From contig DJIW01000008.1 in assembly GCA_002433805.1 (NCBI GenBank), positions 1 to 34,924 on the forward strand: a DNA stretch of 34,924 bases, written 5' to 3'. The first letter of the stretch is position 1, and every line of letters starts with the position of its first letter. The notes under the pieces are model-generated. The model did not search any database. It had not been told where the DNA came from and saw only the letters and a program-made list of their open reading frames with translations. The translations under genes were made by a program, and so were the position numbers. This document shows positions 31,036 through 34,924 of this stretch, in pieces. Source of the stretch: Competibacteraceae bacterium UBA6584 (GTDB lineage Bacteria > Pseudomonadota > Gammaproteobacteria > Competibacterales > Competibacteraceae).

Positions 31036-34000
31036 GAATTCTCGCCATTCGCGGCCGGAATATCGCCTCGCTGGCCGGCGAATTCGAACTGCGCTTCCAC
31101 AAGGAACCCCTCGCCTCCACCGGCTTGTTCGCCATCTGCGGGCCGACTGGAGCCGGCAAGAGTACCCTGCTCGACGCGCTGTGTCTGGCGCTTTACAACA
31201 ACACACCACGCCTGGCCAAAGCCAGCGCGCGCGGGGTCAACCTGCCGGATGTCGGCGTCGAAACCGTCACCCCGCGCGATCCGGGCAACCTGTTGCGGCG
31301 CGGCGCGGGCGAAGGTTACGCCGAGGTCGATTTCGTCGGCAACGACGGCATCCGCTACCGCGCGCGCTGGGAAATCCGCCGGGCGCGCAGCAAGACCACC
31401 GGCAAGCTGCAAAACGTCGAAATGAGCTTGCTGCGGCTGAGCGACAACCAGAGGCTCGGCGGCGGCAGGAGCGAGGTCCAGCGGGAAATCGAACAGCGCC
31501 TCGGGCTGTCGTTCGAGCAATTCACCCGCGCCGTGCTGCTGGCGCAAAACGAATTTTCCACTTTCCTCAAAGCCGACGACGACGAACGGGCGCAACTGCT
31601 GCAAACGCTGACCGGCTTGGAGGTTTACGAAACGCTGTCCAAGCGCGCGCACGAGCGGGCCAACGTCGAACAAAAATCGCTGGAGGTGCTGCGCCGGCAA
31701 CTCGGAGACCAGCAACCGCTCGCCGCCGAACGCCGCGACCACTGGGAACTCGCCCTGACAGCGGCCAAATCCGAAGCGGCGGAGCTGCAACGCCGCAAGA
31801 CGGAACTGGACCAACACCTGCGCTGGCATCAAAGCTGGGACGCGCTCCAGCAATTCGAACGGCAAGCCGGGCAGGCGCTGCTCGACGCCCGATCCCTGCA
31901 ACAGGCCGCCGTTCCCCGTCAGGCGTATTTCAGCCGCGCGGAAACCGTGCAAGACGCTCGGCCGCTGACTGCCGAAATCGAGCGCGCGGCCCACGCCATC
32001 GCCCGCGCCCGCCAAGCCGCGACGGACGCGGAGCGACGCCTGAGCGTGGCCCAACACGACCGCCGACAGGCGGACGACGCCTCGGCTCAAGCCCAGCAAG
32101 CCGTCGCCCTCGCCGAACAAGCTCAAATCGCGGCGCAGCCCGATCTCGACCGCGCCAAGGCGCTGGACACCGAAATCGGCGTCTTGATCCCCGCCCACCA
32201 GGCCGCCGCCGAGGCGCAAAATGAGGCCCGCAAAACCGAAGCGGAAGCGCGCCGGCGGCTGGCCGAAAAACAGGCCGAACGCGAGCGCGCCCGCGCGGCG
32301 CGGCAAACCGCTCAAGCGTGGCTGGCCGAACACGAGGCGTTGCGTCGCCTGGCCGAGGAATGGCCGCGTTGGGATCTTGTGCTCGACCAAGCCGCCGGCC
32401 TGCAAAACGACGCGCGCCAAAACCAGCGTCTGATCGCCGACCATCGCCGGGAACAGACTGACCAACAGCAGGCGTGCGCCCGATTGAGCGCCGCCCTAAC
32501 CGAAGCGGAAACCGCGCTCGGCGCGGCGGAAACCCGCCTCCAAGCCGCCGGGCAAGCGCTTGTCCGCTTCGACCCCGAAGCGCTGGCGGCGCGCCGTTCC
32601 GAGCTTGAAAGCCAGCGCGATCCACTGATCGTGGCCGAACAGGCGTGGCGGACCCTGGCCGCCGCGCTCGACCGCCAACAGGAACTGGCGCGCGAAACCG
32701 CCGGCGCGCGGGAACGCTCGGCCCGCGCGGAGGAGGATCTGGCGCGAATTCTCGCCGAAAAATCGGCCGCCGTGGCCCGTTGGGAACAAGCCGAGCAATC
32801 GCGCGCCCTCGCCGAAGCAGCGTGCGCCGACAGCGTCGAGAGCCTGCGCGACCATCTGCGAGACGGCGCGCCCTGCCCGGTCTGCGGCGCGACGGAGCAC
32901 CCCTACGCCGCCGGCGATGCGCCTTCCCGCGCGCTGCTGGCCCGCCTCAAAACCGAGGCCGAAAGCCTGCGGAAAACGGTCGCCGCCCTGGACCGACAAG
33001 AAGCGGCCACCCAAGCCCACCTGACCGCCAGCCGCCAGCGGCTGACCGAGCTCGCGGACGAACAGCGAGAATCGAGCGCCGCCATCCAACCGCATGTCGA
33101 CCGCTGGAACGCCCACCCGCTGGCGGCGGAATGCGACGCGATCCCGCCCGCCGAACGGCCGCGCGAGTTCGCCGCCCGCCAGCGAGCGCTCCAGCAGCAA
33201 CTGAGCGCCCTCGCCGCGCAAGAAACCGCTTGGCGGCAGGCGGCGAAAGCCAGGGACGCGGCGCAAGCCGCCCGCGATCAAACGCACCGGCAACAAGCGG
33301 GCGCGCGGGACGCATCGAGCGCCGCGCAAGCGAAACTCGACCGCGCCGCGCATACCCTGCAAGCGGCGGCCGCCCGTCTAGACGAGATCGTCGCGCGGCG
33401 CGACGAACGCTTGACCGAACTGGAGGCCGTGCTGCAACCGCCGGACTGGCGGGAACGCTGGCGCGCCGACCCGCTCGCTTACCATCAGGACCGGCGCGAG
33501 CAAGCCGCGGAATGGACCCGCCAACACCGAGCGGTCGAACAGCAACAATCCCGATTGGCCGGGCTCGACCTCGAAATCGAGAACCTGAGCGCCCTGACCG
33601 CCGACAAGGCCGAACAACTGCGCCGCGCCGGCGAGGAGTTCGCGCGCCTCGATCAACTCCTCGGCCGCAAACGCTCGCAACGAAAAACCGTATTAGGCGG
33701 ACGGACGGCCGCAGACTGGGCCGCCGAACTGGCCAAGGCGGTTTCCGAATCCAAGGCCCGCCAGCAACAGCAAGACCGCGCCAAGCAAACCGCCGCGCAA
33801 GCTCAGGCCAGCGCCGAAGCCGTGATCGATCAAGTCCGGCGGACGCTCGATGCCAGCGAACAGGCGACAGCACAGGCTGACACCGCGTTGGCGGACTGGC
33901 TGGCTCGCTTCAACGCCGCGCATCCCGACGACCGGCTGGACGCCGCCGGCCTTCAAACCTTGCTCGCTCACGACCGCGCGTGGCTCGCGCGAGAACGCGA

Positions 34001-34769
34001 GGCGCTGCGCCAACTGACCGACGCCGCGCGCGACGCGGAAACCACCCTGCGCGAACGTCAAGCGCGGCGCGAAGACCACGAACGGCAGCGCGCCCGTTCC
34101 GAATCGCTGGACGAGGCGCAAGCCGCCCACGCGCGCCTCGTCGCCGAACTGGAACAGGCCCAGCAGCGCGCGACCGAAGCCGAGTTGACCTTGCGGCAGG
34201 ACGACGAGCGCCGCGAGCGCAATTCGGCCTTGCAAGCTGACATCGCCGCGCAGGACGCTAAAACCGAACTCTGGCGCAAATTGGATACCCTGATCGGTTC
34301 CGGCGACGGCAAGAAATTCCGCAACTACGCCCAAGGCTTCACCCTCGAAATTCTGCTCGGCTACGCCAACCGCCATTTGGCCGATCTCTCGCGTCGCTAT
34401 CGGCTGGAACGGGTCAAGGACAGCTTGGCCTTGATGGTGGTCGATCAGGACATGGGCGACGAACACCGCTCAGTGCACTCCTTGTCCGGCGGCGAATCGT
34501 TTTTGGTTTCGCTGGCGCTGGCGCTCGGTCTGGCCTCGCTGTCCTCCAACCGCGTCCGGGTGGAATCGCTGTTCATCGACGAAGGATTCGGCAGCCTCGA
34601 CGCCGACACCTTGCGGGTGGCGATGGATGCCCTGGACAATCTGCAAGCCCAGGGCCGCAAGGTCGGCGTCATTTCTCACGTGCAGGAAATGACCGAGCGG
34701 ATCGGCATTCAGGTTCAGGTTCGCCGGCAAGCCGGCGGACAAAGCCGGGTCGAGGTCAAGAACGATTAG
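31032..34769 (+). CDS. sbcC: Exonuclease subunit SbcC (Rad50 homologue)
   Basis: This is a 1245-residue SMC-like ATPase. Walker A GPTGAGKS lies at 37-44. The ABC signature LSGGE is at 1151-1155 and Walker B LFIDEGFG starts near 1180. Two long Ala/Gln/Arg-rich coiled coils run between, joined by the zinc hook CPVC (Cys615, Cys618) that dimerises two SbcC molecules. ATP binding by the heads controls the SbcD nuclease on DNA ends. The GTG at 31032 overlaps the sbcD stop. The 527-residue minus-strand open frame inside it (30882-32465) is a shadow. No clear terminator is seen in the 155 bases between the stop and the window end. Confidence 0.97.
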   Translation: MRILAIRGRNIASLAGEFELRFHKEPLASTGLFAICGPTGAGKSTLLDALCLALYNNTPRLAKASARGVNLPDVGVETVTPRDPGNLLRRGAGEGYAEVDFVGNDGIRYRARWEIRRARSKTTGKLQNVEMSLLRLSDNQRLGGGRSEVQREIEQRLGLSFEQFTRAVLLAQNEFSTFLKADDDERAQLLQTLTGLEVYETLSKRAHERANVEQKSLEVLRRQLGDQQPLAAERRDHWELALTAAKSEAAELQRRKTELDQHLRWHQSWDALQQFERQAGQALLDARSLQQAAVPRQAYFSRAETVQDARPLTAEIERAAHAIARARQAATDAERRLSVAQHDRRQADDASAQAQQAVALAEQAQIAAQPDLDRAKALDTEIGVLIPAHQAAAEAQNEARKTEAEARRRLAEKQAERERARAARQTAQAWLAEHEALRRLAEEWPRWDLVLDQAAGLQNDARQNQRLIADHRREQTDQQQACARLSAALTEAETALGAAETRLQAAGQALVRFDPEALAARRSELESQRDPLIVAEQAWRTLAAALDRQQELARETAGARERSARAEEDLARILAEKSAAVARWEQAEQSRALAEAACADSVESLRDHLRDGAPCPVCGATEHPYAAGDAPSRALLARLKTEAESLRKTVAALDRQEAATQAHLTASRQRLTELADEQRESSAAIQPHVDRWNAHPLAAECDAIPPAERPREFAARQRALQQQLSALAAQETAWRQAAKARDAAQAARDQTHRQQAGARDASSAAQAKLDRAAHTLQAAAARLDEIVARRDERLTELEAVLQPPDWRERWRADPLAYHQDRREQAAEWTRQHRAVEQQQSRLAGLDLEIENLSALTADKAEQLRRAGEEFARLDQLLGRKRSQRKTVLGGRTAADWAAELAKAVSESKARQQQQDRAKQTAAQAQASAEAVIDQVRRTLDASEQATAQADTALADWLARFNAAHPDDRLDAAGLQTLLAHDRAWLAREREALRQLTDAARDAETTLRERQARREDHERQRARSESLDEAQAAHARLVAELEQAQQRATEAELTLRQDDERRERNSALQADIAAQDAKTELWRKLDTLIGSGDGKKFRNYAQGFTLEILLGYANRHLADLSRRYRLERVKDSLALMVVDQDMGDEHRSVHSLSGGESFLVSLALALGLASLSSNRVRVESLFIDEGFGSLDADTLRVAMDALDNLQAQGRKVGVISHVQEMTERIGIQVQVRRQAGGQSRVEVKND

Positions 34770-34924
34770 CGGGACCGGGTTTTCCCCATTTGAGCAGGCC
34801 CCAAGCGGCCGGGCTGGCCTTATAGTTTGGGTTTGATTCTGGTGCGATCCTACATGTTTACGGCGGTAGCCGGGCTGTTGGCTCGTAAGCGTCCGGCCTA
34901 ACGTAAGCGTTCGATTCAAACCGT

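Noticed and set aside
30882..32465. 527-residue open frame on the minus strand over sbcD/sbcC
   Set aside because: Antisense shadow of the sbcC head and coiled coil; composition is low-complexity Gly/Leu/Arg/Phe.
34770..34924. Possible gene or terminator after sbcC
   Set aside because: Only short frames and a weak GGCC-based stem without a T-run; nothing can be supported before the window ends.

Overview
The window is a stretch of bacterial chromosome with dense coding on both strands, high-GC codon use and Shine-Dalgarno starts. The gene set (HrpA, TypA/BipA, SbcC/SbcD, Pgi, an entericidin-like lipoprotein, a DUF465/YdcH protein, DUF4124, an LplT-like transporter fused to PlsC) points to a gammaproteobacterium. 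A Competibacter-like lineage would fit, but that is a guess from general gene content and not something the sequence proves. No rRNA, tRNA, CRISPR array or intact insertion sequence was seen.

Layout. 1-1023: the 3' end of a PP2C phosphatase gene and a small membrane protein. 1049-3446: a YdcH-like protein, an entericidin-like lipoprotein and glucose-6-phosphate isomerase. 3881-8657: a 899-residue coiled-coil protein with seven SPFL repeats and a C-terminal membrane anchor, convergent with a DUF389 membrane protein whose N-terminus looks like a worn-out diacylglycerol-kinase domain. 9027-12656: a tightly coupled VWA / PP2C / kinase operon of the TerY-P triad type, followed by a TetR-family regulator. 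13291-18438 (minus): a YjdF-like membrane protein, a small DUF3079 protein and the helicase HrpA. 18688-22164: a cold-shock protein, TypA/BipA, then an acetate-transporter gene (SatP family) with a periplasmic Cache-domain gene, ended by a strong terminator. 22233-24461 (minus): a DUF4124 protein and the MFS-PlsC fusion. 24746-25564: a transglutaminase-like protein. 25589-27618 (minus): a small defence-type locus. 27754-34769: two DUF2157 membrane proteins, then sbcD and sbcC.

The accessory part is 25.6-27.6 kb. Remnants of a type I restriction-modification system lie on both sides of an intact two-gene unit. On one side is an N-terminal hsdM piece with an in-frame amber codon. On the other is an hsdR piece with frameshifts and a very large internal deletion. 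The unit between them encodes a winged-helix-type protein and a nucleotidyltransferase of AbiEii-like fold, with overlapping stop and start codons. Its promoter -10 region lies inside a perfect 34-bp palindrome built of four ATTCGC half-sites. This looks like a self-regulated toxin-antitoxin or abortive-infection type module that survived the decay of the restriction system around it.

The most unusual single protein is the SPFL-repeat coiled-coil protein at 3881-6580. The phosphorylation triad at 9027-12656 appears without neighbouring ter genes in this window.
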